The notes under the pieces were generated by a model. The model did not search any database. It was not told where the DNA came from and was given only the letters and a program-made list of their open reading frames with translations. Shown here piece by piece: positions 32,306 to 41,411 of a DNA stretch of 64,000 nucleotides. Each line of letters opens with the position of its first letter. Within the stretch, counting starts at the first letter, position 1. The position numbers were made by a program, and so were the translations under genes. This stretch comes from Ornithinibacillus xuwenensis (GTDB lineage: Bacteria; Bacillota; Bacilli; Bacillales; Amphibacillaceae): positions 248,001-312,000 of the forward strand of contig NZ_JBDIML010000001.1 of NCBI RefSeq assembly GCF_039614845.1, read 5' to 3'.

Positions 32306-34627
32306 ATGGAAAATGAGCAAAACATGGAAATAGAAGAATATATAAAAGGCGAGCTTCTCTATACAATTTTCCATAATGATATCGAGCATTTCTCTATCGC
32401 AAAAGTAAAAATACTAGAAACAAATGTGAAATATGATGAGAAGGAAATTGTGATAAAAGGTTACTTTTCCAATTTACAAGAAGGTACGGTGTACAGGTTT
32501 ATTGGACAAGTTGAAAAGCATCCAAAGTTTGGGACACAATACAATGTTTCATCCTATCATACCTTTATTCCTGATACGAAGGATGGGCTTATTTCCTATT
32601 TATCTAGTGATATGTTCTATGGTATTGGAAAGAAAACAGCCAAAAAAGTAGTAGAGCATTTAGGAGAGTCAGCGGTATCAAAGATTTTGAATGACCCAAA
32701 TATACTATCATCCATTCCTGGTTTAAAAAAGGAAGCAGCAACTACAATTACCAAAACACTTCAAGAAAATCAAGGCTTTGAGCATGTTGTGGTGTTTTTG
32801 GCAAAATATAATATCGGCTTAAAAATGGCACAGAAGATTTATGAGCAATATAAAGATGAAGCAATTGATATCTTACTTGATGATCCATATCGGTTTGTGT
32901 TTGATATTGATGGATTTGGGTTCCAAACGGCCGATGAAATTGCAAGGAAGAATGGAATTTCTTTAACGAGTCCGAATCGAATTGGAGCTGGGTGCATTTA
33001 CATCCTGCAGAAAAGCGTTGGGGATGGACATGTGTTTCTTCCACTGTCAGCATGCGTTGACGATGTTATGTTATTGTTACAGAATGCTGAAGAGCCGTTA
33101 ACCGATAATCAAATTAGCGATACTTTAGAAGGATTGAATACGGAAAAGAAGGTCATTATTCATAATGGGAATGTGTATTTACCATCGTTATATTATGCGG
33201 AGGATGGTTTCGCTTCAAGTTTAAAGCGGCTAATTGCAAGTCCCATTGAAGAAAATACGACACTTGCTGATTTGATGAAAATTATAGGTGATATCGAAGA
33301 AGAAGAAATTTTAAGCTATGGAAAAGAGCAATTTGCGGCTATTGAACAAGCATTAAAGTCAAAGTTGATGATTCTAACAGGTGGTCCAGGAACAGGGAAA
33401 ACGACTGTCATTAAAGGAATTATCAAGGCCTATGCTGAAATTCATAAGCTTTCCACTGACCCTCAAGCATACGAGCATAAGGCTGACTTTCCCTTTGTAC
33501 TGACAGCCCCTACAGGTCGTGCCGCAAAGCGGTTAACAGAATCAACTGGTTTACCAGCTGTTACAATCCACCGGTTATTAGGCTGGAATGGTAGTGAAGG
33601 GTTTGAGAAGGATGAGCATGAGCAATTGGATGGGAAGTATTTAATTATTGATGAGTTTTCAATGGTTGATATTTGGCTAGCTAATCATTTGTTTAAGGCC
33701 GTACCAAATGACATGCAAGTGCTAATTGTTGGGGATGAGGATCAGCTACCATCTGTTGGTCCAGGACAAGTATTAACAGATCTATTGGAAAACAATCGTA
33801 TTCCAAAGGTTAGCTTGCACGAGGTATACCGTCAAAAGGATGGCTCGAAGATTATTCAGCTTGCCCATGCCATCAAAAATGATAGTTGTTCTATGGAATT
33901 ATTGGATAACGATCAGGACTTTAGCTTTATTAATTGTCGAGAACACCATGTAGTTCACGTCATAACACAGGTCTTTGAAAAGGCAATGAACAAAGGTGTT
34001 GATGTTAGAGATATTCAAGTGTTGGCACCGATGTATAAGTCACAGGCTGGTATTACATTAATTAATAATGCCTTACAAGCGTTAATTAATCCTAAGAGTA
34101 AGGACAAGCGAGAAGTAAAGGGAAATGATGTTGTTTTTCGGATTGGTGATAAAGTAATTCAACTTGTAAACCAGCCCGAGGATAATGTCTTTAATGGTGA
34201 TATTGGTGAAGTTGTAGCAATTTTTGAAGAGGATGAGAATGTTGAGCATGTGGAACAATTAGTCGTATCATTTGATGACAGAGAAGTTGTTTATGAACGA
34301 AAAGACTACATTAATCTCATGCACGCCTACTGTATTTCCATTCACAAGTCACAAGGAAGTGAATTTCCAATTGTTATCCTTCCAATCGTATCAACCTATC
34401 ATCGGATGCTTCGGAAGAATTTAATTTATACGGCTATTACTCGCGGGAAGCAATCACTCATTATTTGTGGAGAAAAGCAGGCATTCTTTAAAGGAATACA
34501 AACTCTAGATACAAATAAGCGTTATACTTCATTGAAGGAGCAATTATCAGAACGTCTAGTAGGGATTCCTGATATCGACAATGCTTCAGAAGATGATCAT
34601 GAGATTTCTCCTTATGATTTTATGTGA
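32306..34627 (+). CDS. recD2: ATP-dependent DNA helicase RecD2
   Basis: RecD2 is a 5'-3' helicase of the RecD type acting without RecBC, in repair and fork progression. The 773-residue protein has the long N-terminal OB-like and helix-hairpin-helix region (GIGKKTAKKVVEHLG, IPGLKKEAATTI), Walker A GGPGTGKTT at 359-367, motif II LIIDEFSMVD, motif III QLPSVGPGQVL and motif VI NLIYTAITRGK. ATG 32306 follows TGTGAGGTA; a longer frame to 32285 has no site of its own. Co-directional with the TPR gene. Confidence 0.97.
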   Translation: MENEQNMEIEEYIKGELLYTIFHNDIEHFSIAKVKILETNVKYDEKEIVIKGYFSNLQEGTVYRFIGQVEKHPKFGTQYNVSSYHTFIPDTKDGLISYLSSDMFYGIGKKTAKKVVEHLGESAVSKILNDPNILSSIPGLKKEAATTITKTLQENQGFEHVVVFLAKYNIGLKMAQKIYEQYKDEAIDILLDDPYRFVFDIDGFGFQTADEIARKNGISLTSPNRIGAGCIYILQKSVGDGHVFLPLSACVDDVMLLLQNAEEPLTDNQISDTLEGLNTEKKVIIHNGNVYLPSLYYAEDGFASSLKRLIASPIEENTTLADLMKIIGDIEEEEILSYGKEQFAAIEQALKSKLMILTGGPGTGKTTVIKGIIKAYAEIHKLSTDPQAYEHKADFPFVLTAPTGRAAKRLTESTGLPAVTIHRLLGWNGSEGFEKDEHEQLDGKYLIIDEFSMVDIWLANHLFKAVPNDMQVLIVGDEDQLPSVGPGQVLTDLLENNRIPKVSLHEVYRQKDGSKIIQLAHAIKNDSCSMELLDNDQDFSFINCREHHVVHVITQVFEKAMNKGVDVRDIQVLAPMYKSQAGITLINNALQALINPKSKDKREVKGNDVVFRIGDKVIQLVNQPEDNVFNGDIGEVVAIFEEDENVEHVEQLVVSFDDREVVYERKDYINLMHAYCISIHKSQGSEFPIVILPIVSTYHRMLRKNLIYTAITRGKQSLIICGEKQAFFKGIQTLDTNKRYTSLKEQLSERLVGIPDIDNASEDDHEISPYDFM

Positions 34628-34694
34628 CTAGGTATATTTTGCCAAAATCGGGAAACGCTAGCATAATACCTATCATATTTTCAGGAGAGATCTT

Positions 34695-34889
34695 ATGTTT
34701 ATGCGATGCCCAAATTGTAGTAGTAAAGATATTGGTAAAATCGGTTCGCAGCAATTTTATTGCTGGAATTGCTTTGTAGAATTATCTGTAACAGGAAATG
34801 AACTTACTGTACATCAGGTAGAGTCTGATGGTAGTCTAAGCTCGCTTAATGATCTTTTTACAGAAGAAGAAAGAAAGCTAGAATGGTAA
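34695..34889 (+). CDS. Small zinc-ribbon protein, uncharacterised
   Basis: A 64-residue protein with two CxxC knuckles, CPNC (residues 5-8) and CWNC (about 23-26), separated by a short beta-like segment, so a single zinc ribbon is predicted, followed by an acidic tail with DLFTEEERKLEW. No function is known to me. ATG 34695 follows AGGAGAG. It lies between recD2 and the AI-2E-type permease. The intact knuckles and ribosome-binding site argue that it is a true gene. Confidence 0.78.
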   Translation: MFMRCPNCSSKDIGKIGSQQFYCWNCFVELSVTGNELTVHQVESDGSLSSLNDLFTEEERKLEW

Positions 34890-34933
34890 TCCTTTAGTAT
34901 TGAAAACTACTCTCATACTAAGGGGTGATCAAC

Positions 34934-36001
34934 GTGTTTTCGCAGAAGAAGCCAATTAATTTTTTGTATTGGATTATTACTGGAATATTTGTATTTCTAT
35001 TTATTTTTTTGCTTGTAAAGCTTTTTCCTTATTACAAAGCTTTTTTTTCGTTCTTATGGAATTTAGCCGCTCCATTTTTGATTGCATGCTTGATTGCCTA
35101 TTTACTCTATCCAATTGTGCAAAAAATTCATCAATATAATATCCCTAAAAGTGTAGCGATATTAATCATTTACCTCATTTTCTTTGGTGGAACTGGTTAC
35201 CTAATCTACCGTGTCTATCCGGCAGTGGTTCATCAATTAAGGGATTTGGATGAATATTTACCCCAATTAGTAGAAATGTATCAAGCTTTAATCTATCAAG
35301 TGTATGAGTCTACATCCTTTTTACCAGAAACGGTGCATGACAAAATTGATGAGACAATTAGAACGATTGAGTTGTCAATGGATACATTAATTGGAAATCT
35401 GATTGGTGGGATAACGAAGGTTTTAGATATGGTTATTATCATTACAGTCATCCCTGTTCTCGTTTTTTACTTCCTAAAGGATTACGATAAGATTAAAGAC
35501 TTTGTAAAAGGCTTTATTCCTAGTAAATTTCAGAGGTCCTCTAGTAATCTTGTCCATGCCGTGGACGAAGGGCTAGGTAACTATTTACGAGGACAATTGC
35601 TTGTCTGTTTGTTCGTCGCTATCACGAGTTATATTGTTTTTCAATTTATGGGATTAAAATATGCGCTTCTATTAGGTATTTTTATGGGATTAACGAACAT
35701 CATCCCATATTTTGGACCAATTATTGGAGCTATACCTGCAGTGCTACTTGCTTTAACGATTTCAGGTAATATGGTGTTATTCGTCCTAATCGGGGTTTTT
35801 GTGATACAGCTAATCGAGAGTAACTTTTTATCACCCTATATAGTTGGTAAAAGCACACGAATTCATCCAGTAGCCATTATTTTCGTCTTGTTACTAGGAA
35901 GTAAGCTTGGTGGAGTTTTAGGCATGATATTGGCTGTACCGGTTCTAACCATTTTAAATGTTGTTACGAAACATATTATCTTGATGGTTCGAGAGAATTG
36001 A
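34934..36001 (+). CDS. AI-2E family membrane permease (YrrI-like)
   Basis: A 355-residue membrane protein with about seven to eight helices and the family signature GLTNIIPYFGPIIGAIPAV followed by HPVAIIFVLLLGSKLGGVLGM. The family is named after a proposed autoinducer-2 exporter, but several members are Na+/H+ antiporters, so the substrate cannot be told. GTG 34934 is preferred seven bases after AGGGGTG (34921-34927); GTG 34925 lies inside that site. The stop codon overlaps the -35 box of the alaS leader promoter. Confidence 0.9.
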   Translation: MFSQKKPINFLYWIITGIFVFLFIFLLVKLFPYYKAFFSFLWNLAAPFLIACLIAYLLYPIVQKIHQYNIPKSVAILIIYLIFFGGTGYLIYRVYPAVVHQLRDLDEYLPQLVEMYQALIYQVYESTSFLPETVHDKIDETIRTIELSMDTLIGNLIGGITKVLDMVIIITVIPVLVFYFLKDYDKIKDFVKGFIPSKFQRSSSNLVHAVDEGLGNYLRGQLLVCLFVAITSYIVFQFMGLKYALLLGIFMGLTNIIPYFGPIIGAIPAVLLALTISGNMVLFVLIGVFVIQLIESNFLSPYIVGKSTRIHPVAIIFVLLLGSKLGGVLGMILAVPVLTILNVVTKHIILMVREN

Positions 36002-36026
36002 CTTTTGAATAAAAGTTATCTATAAT
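35998..36026 (+). promoter_or_regulatory. SigA promoter of the alaS leader
   Basis: TTGACT (35998-36003), 17-base spacer, TATAAT (36021-36026). The -35 box includes the stop codon of the upstream permease gene. Transcription would begin about 36033. Confidence 0.75.
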
Positions 36027-36055
36027 ATCGTTTAACTATAGCAATAATTCGTTGA

Positions 36056-36273
36056 AGGTTCTGAGTACATGGAGCTCGGTTTCAAGAGAGGGATTTCCGC
36101 ATGGCTGGAAGAAGTCCTAACTAGAACCATGGAAAGCTAAACCAGAGTACGGCTAATCCCCGTCGGTTTCAAACCGTTATCATGATGAAGTGATGGACAA
36201 CATGGTTGTTCATAATTAGGGTGGTACCGCGAATAATCTCGTCCCTGCAGTTGTGCAGAGAGGAGATTTTTTT
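36056..36273 (+). promoter_or_regulatory. T-box riboswitch of alaS
   Basis: Stem I base GGTT (36057-36060)/AACC (36040+100, i.e. 36140-36143) and CATGG (36068-36072)/CCATG (36127-36131) frame the specifier loop GAAA-GCT-A (36132-36139), so the specifier is GCT (Ala). The T-box sequence AGGGTGGTACCGCG starts at 36219; its bulge UGGU matches a tRNA ending ACCA, as in tRNA-Ala. Terminator arms AATCTC (36235-36240) and GAGATT (36263-36268) with an inner stem, then seven T. Confidence 0.94.
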
Positions 36274-36302
36274 ATTGCAATATATATAAGGAGGAAATAA
36301 AA

Positions 36303-38942
36303 ATGAAGAATTTAACATCCGCACAAATTAGACAAATGTTTCTCGATTTCTTTCAAGAAAAGGGGCATAAGATAGAGCCTAGTGCATCTCTTGTTCCTCA
36401 AGATGATCCAACACTTTTATGGATTAATAGTGGAGTTGCAACACTTAAAAAGTATTTTGATGGCCGAGTAATTCCAGAAAATCCCCGGATTGTAAATGCA
36501 CAAAAATCGATTCGTACGAATGATATTGAGAATGTAGGTTATACAGCAAGACACCATACATTCTTCGAAATGCTTGGTAACTTCTCCATTGGCGATTATT
36601 TTAAAAAAGAAGCAATACTCTATGCATGGGAGTTTTTAACGAGTGAAAAATGGTTAGCATTAGACAAAGAAAAGCTTTCGGTAACTGTTCATCCAGAGGA
36701 TGATGAAGCATATGATATGTGGCTAAATGATATTAAGCTTCCTAAGGAACGGATTATTCGTTTAGAGGAGAATTTTTGGGATATAGGAGAGGGTCCTAGT
36801 GGTCCAAATACCGAAATTTTCTATGATCGTGGTGAGAAATACGGTAATGACCCTGATGATCCTGAGTTATATCCAGGAGGAGAAAACGATCGCTATCTAG
36901 AGATTTGGAATTTAGTATTCTCGCAATTCAATCACAATCCAGACGATACGTATACACCTCTACCGAAGAAGAACATTGATACAGGAATGGGTCTTGAGCG
37001 CATTGTATCCGTAATTCAAGATGTACCAACTAATTTTGAAACGGATTTATTCATGCCGATTATTAAGAAAACAGAGCAATTAGCCAATGTGAATTACGGT
37101 AAGGATCAAACAAGTGATACAGCATTTAAAGTTATTGCTGATCACCTAAGAACTGTAAGCTTTGCCATTAGTGATGGTGCGTTACCATCAAATGATGGAA
37201 GAGGCTATGTGTTAAGAAGGTTAATTCGTAGAGCAGTACGCTTTGCAAAGGAGATTGGAATTGAAAAACCATTTATGTATGAATTAGTTGATACAGTTGG
37301 TACGGTTATGAAGGACTTCTATCCTGCAGTTTTGAACCAACATGATTTTATTCAAAATATTATTAAAGTAGAAGAAGAGCGATTCCATGAAACATTGAAC
37401 GAAGGTCTAGATATATTGACGGAGATTATTGAAAAAGAAAAAGTAAAAGGTTCAACCGTCTTTCCTGGTGAAGAAGTATTCCGTTTGTATGATACCTATG
37501 GTTTTCCTAAAGAACTAACTGCTGAGTATGTGGAACAACTAGGCTTCACAATTGATGAAGCAGGTTATGAAGCAGAAATGGAGAAGCAACGTGAACGTGC
37601 TAGAAATGCAAGACAAAAAGTAGACTCCATGCATGTACAAGATGAGATATTAGGAACAATTGATATTGAAAGTGAGTTTATTGGCTATGAGAAGCTAGAA
37701 AGCAAAACAAAAATTGCTGCCATTGTGAAAGATAGTGAATCAGTAGACATTGCAACCGAGGGGGAAGAAGTGTTACTCTTTTTACATGAAACACCATTTT
37801 ATGCAGAAAGTGGTGGGCAAGTAGCTGATTATGGGAACATCACTTCCAATCAAGGACATGCGATGGTAAAAGATGTACAAAAATCACCAAAGGGTCAAAA
37901 CATTCATCGCGTTGTACTAGAGAGTGGTGAATTACGTGTAGGAGATAAAGTACATGCCGTTGTTGATTTGGATTCACGCAATTTTACAATTAAGAATCAC
38001 ACAGCAACCCATTTATTACATCAGGCATTGAAGGATGTACTAGGTACACATGTAAATCAAGCAGGTTCACTTGTAGCACCAGAAAGATTACGTTTTGATT
38101 TTTCTCATTTTAATGCAGTTTCAAAAGAAGAGCTAGAAAGAATCGAAAAAATTGTCAATGAGAAGATATGGGAATCCATTTCATTAGATGTAAGCTATAA
38201 AACTTTAGCTGAAGCGAAGGAAATGGGGGCAATGGCTCTGTTTGGTGAGAAATATGGCGAGATTGTACGTGTGGTTAAAATCGACGGTTACAGTCTAGAA
38301 TTATGTGGTGGTTGTCATGTCCGTAATACCTCTGAAATTGGACTCTTTAAGATTGTATCAGAGGGAGGAATCGGTGCTGGTACAAGAAGGATTGAAGCAG
38401 TAACGAGCAAATATGCATATGATTTCTTATCCGGTAAAATGGCATTATTACAAAAAACTGCTCAGCTTGTAAAGACAAAGGAAGAACAAGTACCAGAAAG
38501 AGTGGAGGGCTTGTTCCACGAGATAAAAGGACTGCAAAAAGAAAATGAATCATTGAGTGCGAAGCTTTCTAACATGGAAGCATCTTCTATTCTTGATCAA
38601 GCGGAAGAAGTCAGTGGTGTGAAAGTAATTGCGCAAAAGGTTAATGTAAAAGATATGAATCAATTACGTACAATGGTTGATGACCTTAAACAAAAGCTAG
38701 GATCTGTCATGATATTATTAGCAACAGAAAGTGATGGAAAGGTTCAATTAGCGTCAGGAGTTTCGAAGGATTTAGTGGAAAGAGGATTACATGCTGGTAA
38801 TCTAATTAAAAAAGCAGCGCAGCTCTGTGGTGGTGGAGGCGGCGGACGCCCGGATATGGCACAAGCTGGTGGGAAAGACCCAAGTAAAATTGACGATGCT
38901 TTAAACTGTGTTGTAGAGTACGTTCAGGCTAATATCCAATAA
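36303..38942 (+). CDS. alaS: Alanyl-tRNA synthetase
   Basis: AlaRS charges tRNA-Ala and edits Ser/Gly mischarging. The 879-residue protein has the class II core (ARHHTFFEMLGNFSIGDYF, NTGMGLERIVSV-like DTGMGLERIVSV), the editing domain with zinc ligands in NHTATHLLHQ and ELCGGCHVRNT, and the C-terminal oligomerisation domain ending in GGGGGGRPDMAQAGG. ATG 36303 follows AAGGAGG. It is controlled by the T-box leader upstream. Full length; ireB-ruvX-DUF1292 follow in the usual order. Confidence 0.98.
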   Translation: MKNLTSAQIRQMFLDFFQEKGHKIEPSASLVPQDDPTLLWINSGVATLKKYFDGRVIPENPRIVNAQKSIRTNDIENVGYTARHHTFFEMLGNFSIGDYFKKEAILYAWEFLTSEKWLALDKEKLSVTVHPEDDEAYDMWLNDIKLPKERIIRLEENFWDIGEGPSGPNTEIFYDRGEKYGNDPDDPELYPGGENDRYLEIWNLVFSQFNHNPDDTYTPLPKKNIDTGMGLERIVSVIQDVPTNFETDLFMPIIKKTEQLANVNYGKDQTSDTAFKVIADHLRTVSFAISDGALPSNDGRGYVLRRLIRRAVRFAKEIGIEKPFMYELVDTVGTVMKDFYPAVLNQHDFIQNIIKVEEERFHETLNEGLDILTEIIEKEKVKGSTVFPGEEVFRLYDTYGFPKELTAEYVEQLGFTIDEAGYEAEMEKQRERARNARQKVDSMHVQDEILGTIDIESEFIGYEKLESKTKIAAIVKDSESVDIATEGEEVLLFLHETPFYAESGGQVADYGNITSNQGHAMVKDVQKSPKGQNIHRVVLESGELRVGDKVHAVVDLDSRNFTIKNHTATHLLHQALKDVLGTHVNQAGSLVAPERLRFDFSHFNAVSKEELERIEKIVNEKIWESISLDVSYKTLAEAKEMGAMALFGEKYGEIVRVVKIDGYSLELCGGCHVRNTSEIGLFKIVSEGGIGAGTRRIEAVTSKYAYDFLSGKMALLQKTAQLVKTKEEQVPERVEGLFHEIKGLQKENESLSAKLSNMEASSILDQAEEVSGVKVIAQKVNVKDMNQLRTMVDDLKQKLGSVMILLATESDGKVQLASGVSKDLVERGLHAGNLIKKAAQLCGGGGGGRPDMAQAGGKDPSKIDDALNCVVEYVQANIQ

Positions 38943-39050
38943 ATACAAGATCTACCAAGTATCCTTCATTCTATTAATGAAAATATTATATTAAATCTTC
39001 TAAACGTGATAGAATAAAAATAGAGGTAAATAGTGGAATGAGGTGTCGTG

Positions 39051-39320
39051 ATGAGTTCAATAGATAAGACAATGAAATTCAACTTTTCGGAAGAGCCTTT
39101 TAATCGTGATATTAAAGAAATTCTGATGACTGTTCATGAAGCACTTCAGGAAAAAGGATATAATCCTATAAATCAGATTGTTGGATACCTATTATCTGGT
39201 GATCCTGCTTACATTCCGAGGTATAAGGATGCCCGGAATCTAATCCGAAAAATTGAACGAGATGAAGTAATTGAAGAGCTTGTAAAATACTACCTAGAGC
39301 AACAATATAAGGATAATTAA
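39051..39320 (+). CDS. ireB: IreB family regulatory phosphoprotein (DUF965, YrzL)
   Basis: IreB is a small protein phosphorylated by PASTA-domain kinases; in Enterococcus it affects cephalosporin resistance, and homologues elsewhere regulate MurA turnover. The 89-residue product starts MSSIDKTMKFNFSEEP, with a conserved Thr at position 7 in the region that is phosphorylated in the enterococcal protein, then YNPINQIVGYLLSGDPAYIP. ATG 39051 follows GAGGTG (39040-39045); an adjacent GTG at 39048 is less well placed. Stop abuts ruvX (TAAATG). Confidence 0.95.
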   Translation: MSSIDKTMKFNFSEEPFNRDIKEILMTVHEALQEKGYNPINQIVGYLLSGDPAYIPRYKDARNLIRKIERDEVIEELVKYYLEQQYKDN

Positions 39321-39734
39321 ATGAAAATAATGGGTTTAGACGTGGGCTCGAAGACAATTGGAGTTGCTGTAAGTGATGAACTGGGTTGGACAGCCCAAGG
39401 GTTAACGACGATTAAATGGGACGAAACTGATATTAAGTCTGCTGATAGTCAGTTAAAAACGATCATTGAAGAGCATAATATTGAAAAGGTAGTTATTGGC
39501 TTACCCAAGAATATGAATGGTACGATAGGGGAGCGTGGAGAAGCATCAAAAACGTACGCCAAGCATATTGAAGAGTTACACCACCTCCCAACTATTCTAT
39601 GGGATGAAAGACTGACTACAATGGCAGCAGAACGGGTCTTATTAGAAGCGGATGTAAGTCGTAAAAAACGGAAAAAAGTAATCGATAAAATGGCCGCGAT
39701 GATGATTTTACAAGGCTATCTAGACCAAAAATGA
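39321..39734 (+). CDS. ruvX: Putative Holliday junction resolvase RuvX (YqgF)
   Basis: The 137-residue RNase H-like protein has the motif GLDVGSKTIGVAVSD (first catalytic Asp), VVIGLPKNMNGTIGERG and DERLTTMAAERVLLEA, with the later acidic residue in KVIDKMAAMMILQGYL. Family members act in 16S rRNA 5' end processing (E. coli) and are also called resolvases. ATG 39321 follows the ireB stop directly, so translation is coupled. DUF1292 follows after 18 bases. Confidence 0.96.
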   Translation: MKIMGLDVGSKTIGVAVSDELGWTAQGLTTIKWDETDIKSADSQLKTIIEEHNIEKVVIGLPKNMNGTIGERGEASKTYAKHIEELHHLPTILWDERLTTMAAERVLLEADVSRKKRKKVIDKMAAMMILQGYLDQK

Positions 39735-39752
39735 AAAGGAGAATTAATTAAT

Positions 39753-40037
39753 ATGGCAATTGAAGAAAAAGAACGGATCATCATTCCAGACGAAAACGGG
39801 GAAGAGCATTTATTTGAAGTATTGTTTACATTTGATGTAGACGACACTGGCAATTCTTATATTGCAGTGGTTCCAGCTGAACAAAAAGACGATGAAGAAG
39901 TGGAAGTTTATGCTTTTAGATATGAAGAAAAAGAAGATAATGATTTATCATTATTTGCGATTGAATCCGATGAGGAATGGGAAATCGTTGAAGAAATGTT
40001 AAATACATTGGCTGAAGAAGAAGAGTTAAAGGGTTAA
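39753..40037 (+). CDS. DUF1292 family protein (YrzB)
   Basis: A 94-residue acidic cytoplasmic protein with about 40 percent Asp/Glu in its C-terminal half. The segment ERIIIPDENGEEHLFEVLFTF followed by SYIAVVPAE and EVYAFRYEE matches DUF1292. The function is not known. ATG 39753 follows AAAGGAG. It ends the ireB-ruvX-DUF1292 unit, which is conserved in Bacilli, and a strong terminator follows. Confidence 0.93.
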   Translation: MAIEEKERIIIPDENGEEHLFEVLFTFDVDDTGNSYIAVVPAEQKDDEEVEVYAFRYEEKEDNDLSLFAIESDEEWEIVEEMLNTLAEEEELKG

Positions 40038-40063
40038 GTAAGATTTTTCTTAGAAGCAGATAG

Positions 40064-40096
40064 AAGTAGGTGTCGGAATTAGACATCTACTTTTTT
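40064..40096 (+). terminator. Rho-independent terminator after the DUF1292 gene
   Basis: AAGTAGGTGTC (40064-40074) pairs with GACATCTACTT (40082-40092, one G-U), then TTTT. Confidence 0.85.
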
Positions 40097-40196
40097 CTTA
40101 ATAATCTTTGGTATTTACTGCGTTTGGATTTTGTAAAACTCCTAGCGTATATTGTCATTTTTTAGTATAATATACCGGATGAGAGGGGTATGATGA

Positions 40197-41312
40197 ATGT
40201 CCAAAAGAAATGATAAAGGTAATTTTAAGGATAATTTAATTGCTAGGGGAGAAGAGGCCCGTACGGTTCGTAAGGTCGTAGCAATTGTTATATTATCTAT
40301 TATAATTATCCTTGCAATAGGTGGAATATCTGGTTATATGTACATCAAATCTGCTCTTGAACCAGTAGATCCAAATAATGAAAAAGGTGTACAAGTTGAA
40401 ATCCCATTAGGTTCATCTACATCTGGTATTGCTAAAATACTTGAGGAGAATGATATTATTAAGAACTCTATGGTATTTCGGTTTTACATAAAATTTAAAA
40501 ATGAATCTGGATTTCAGGCTGGAGATTATACTTTTACAAAGTCAATGACTTTAGATCAAATAATTGAGTCACTTAAAAATGGCCGAATTATTAAAGAGCC
40601 AGTATATCGAGTAACCATTCCTGAAGGGCTAACGATTGAAGAGATTGCAGCCATTTATGCAGAGGAATTACCAATCACAGAGGAAGAATTTTTAAATAAA
40701 GTAGATAATCCAGACTATATTAATCAATTAATACAAGCATATCCAATGTTAACAGAGGATATCTTAAATCCTGAGCTAAGACATCCGCTAGAAGGCTATC
40801 TCTTCGCTGCTACCTATGATTTCTATGAAGAGGAACCACCAGTAGAGGTAATCATTCAAAACATGCTGGACAAGTCTCAAGCTGTCATTGGAGAATATTT
40901 AAATAAGATGACAGAAAGGGAACTAACCATTCATGAAGCCGTTACAATGGCGTCAATCGTAGAGAAGGAAGCTGTAACAGAGGATCAACGTAAGAAAATC
41001 GCTGGGATATTTTATAACCGACTAGAGACTGGAATGAGATTACAAACGGATCCAACTGTTTTATACGCTCTTGGAGGACATAAGGAAAAGGTTCTATTAA
41101 AGGATACAGAAGTTGAGTCACCGTTTAACACGTATCATGTTTCTGGATTACCAATCGGTCCTATATCAAACTTCTCAGAAAGTGCATTAGAATCTTCTAT
41201 TAATCCAGAGGAATCCGATTTCTACTACTTCTTACATGATGGTCAAGGCAATATTTATTATTCAACTACATTAGAAGAACACAATGCATATAAAGCTCAA
41301 TACATTCAGTAA
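40197..41312 (+). CDS. mltG: Endolytic murein transglycosylase MltG
   Basis: MltG cuts nascent peptidoglycan strands and sets glycan length. The 371-residue protein has a short basic cytoplasmic head, one membrane helix (about residues 27-49, VVAIVILSIIIILAIGGIS), a LysM-like segment (VEIPLGSSTSGIAKILEEND) and the YceG catalytic domain, with the catalytic Glu in MASIVEKEAVTEDQRKKIAGIFYNRL (Glu of VEKEA) and LQTDPTVLYAL. ATG 40197 follows AGAGGGG. A TATAAT lies at 40166-40171, but the -35 is poor. It is YrrL in B. subtilis. Confidence 0.95.
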   Translation: MSKRNDKGNFKDNLIARGEEARTVRKVVAIVILSIIIILAIGGISGYMYIKSALEPVDPNNEKGVQVEIPLGSSTSGIAKILEENDIIKNSMVFRFYIKFKNESGFQAGDYTFTKSMTLDQIIESLKNGRIIKEPVYRVTIPEGLTIEEIAAIYAEELPITEEEFLNKVDNPDYINQLIQAYPMLTEDILNPELRHPLEGYLFAATYDFYEEEPPVEVIIQNMLDKSQAVIGEYLNKMTERELTIHEAVTMASIVEKEAVTEDQRKKIAGIFYNRLETGMRLQTDPTVLYALGGHKEKVLLKDTEVESPFNTYHVSGLPIGPISNFSESALESSINPEESDFYYFLHDGQGNIYYSTTLEEHNAYKAQYIQ

Positions 41313-41316
41313 CATA

Positions 41317-41357
41317 CGAGGAAGTGTGATATATCATCACATTTCCCGTTTTTTTGC
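41317..41357 (+). terminator. Rho-independent terminator after mltG
   Basis: Imperfect stem CGAGGAAGTGTGAT (41317-41330) with ATCACATTTCCCG (about 41336-41348), followed by seven T. Confidence 0.8.
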
Positions 41358-41411
41358 ATAAATATTCCACAACGATGTATCCTAATAGGATAAGTAAAAG
41401 AGGGTTTAAAA

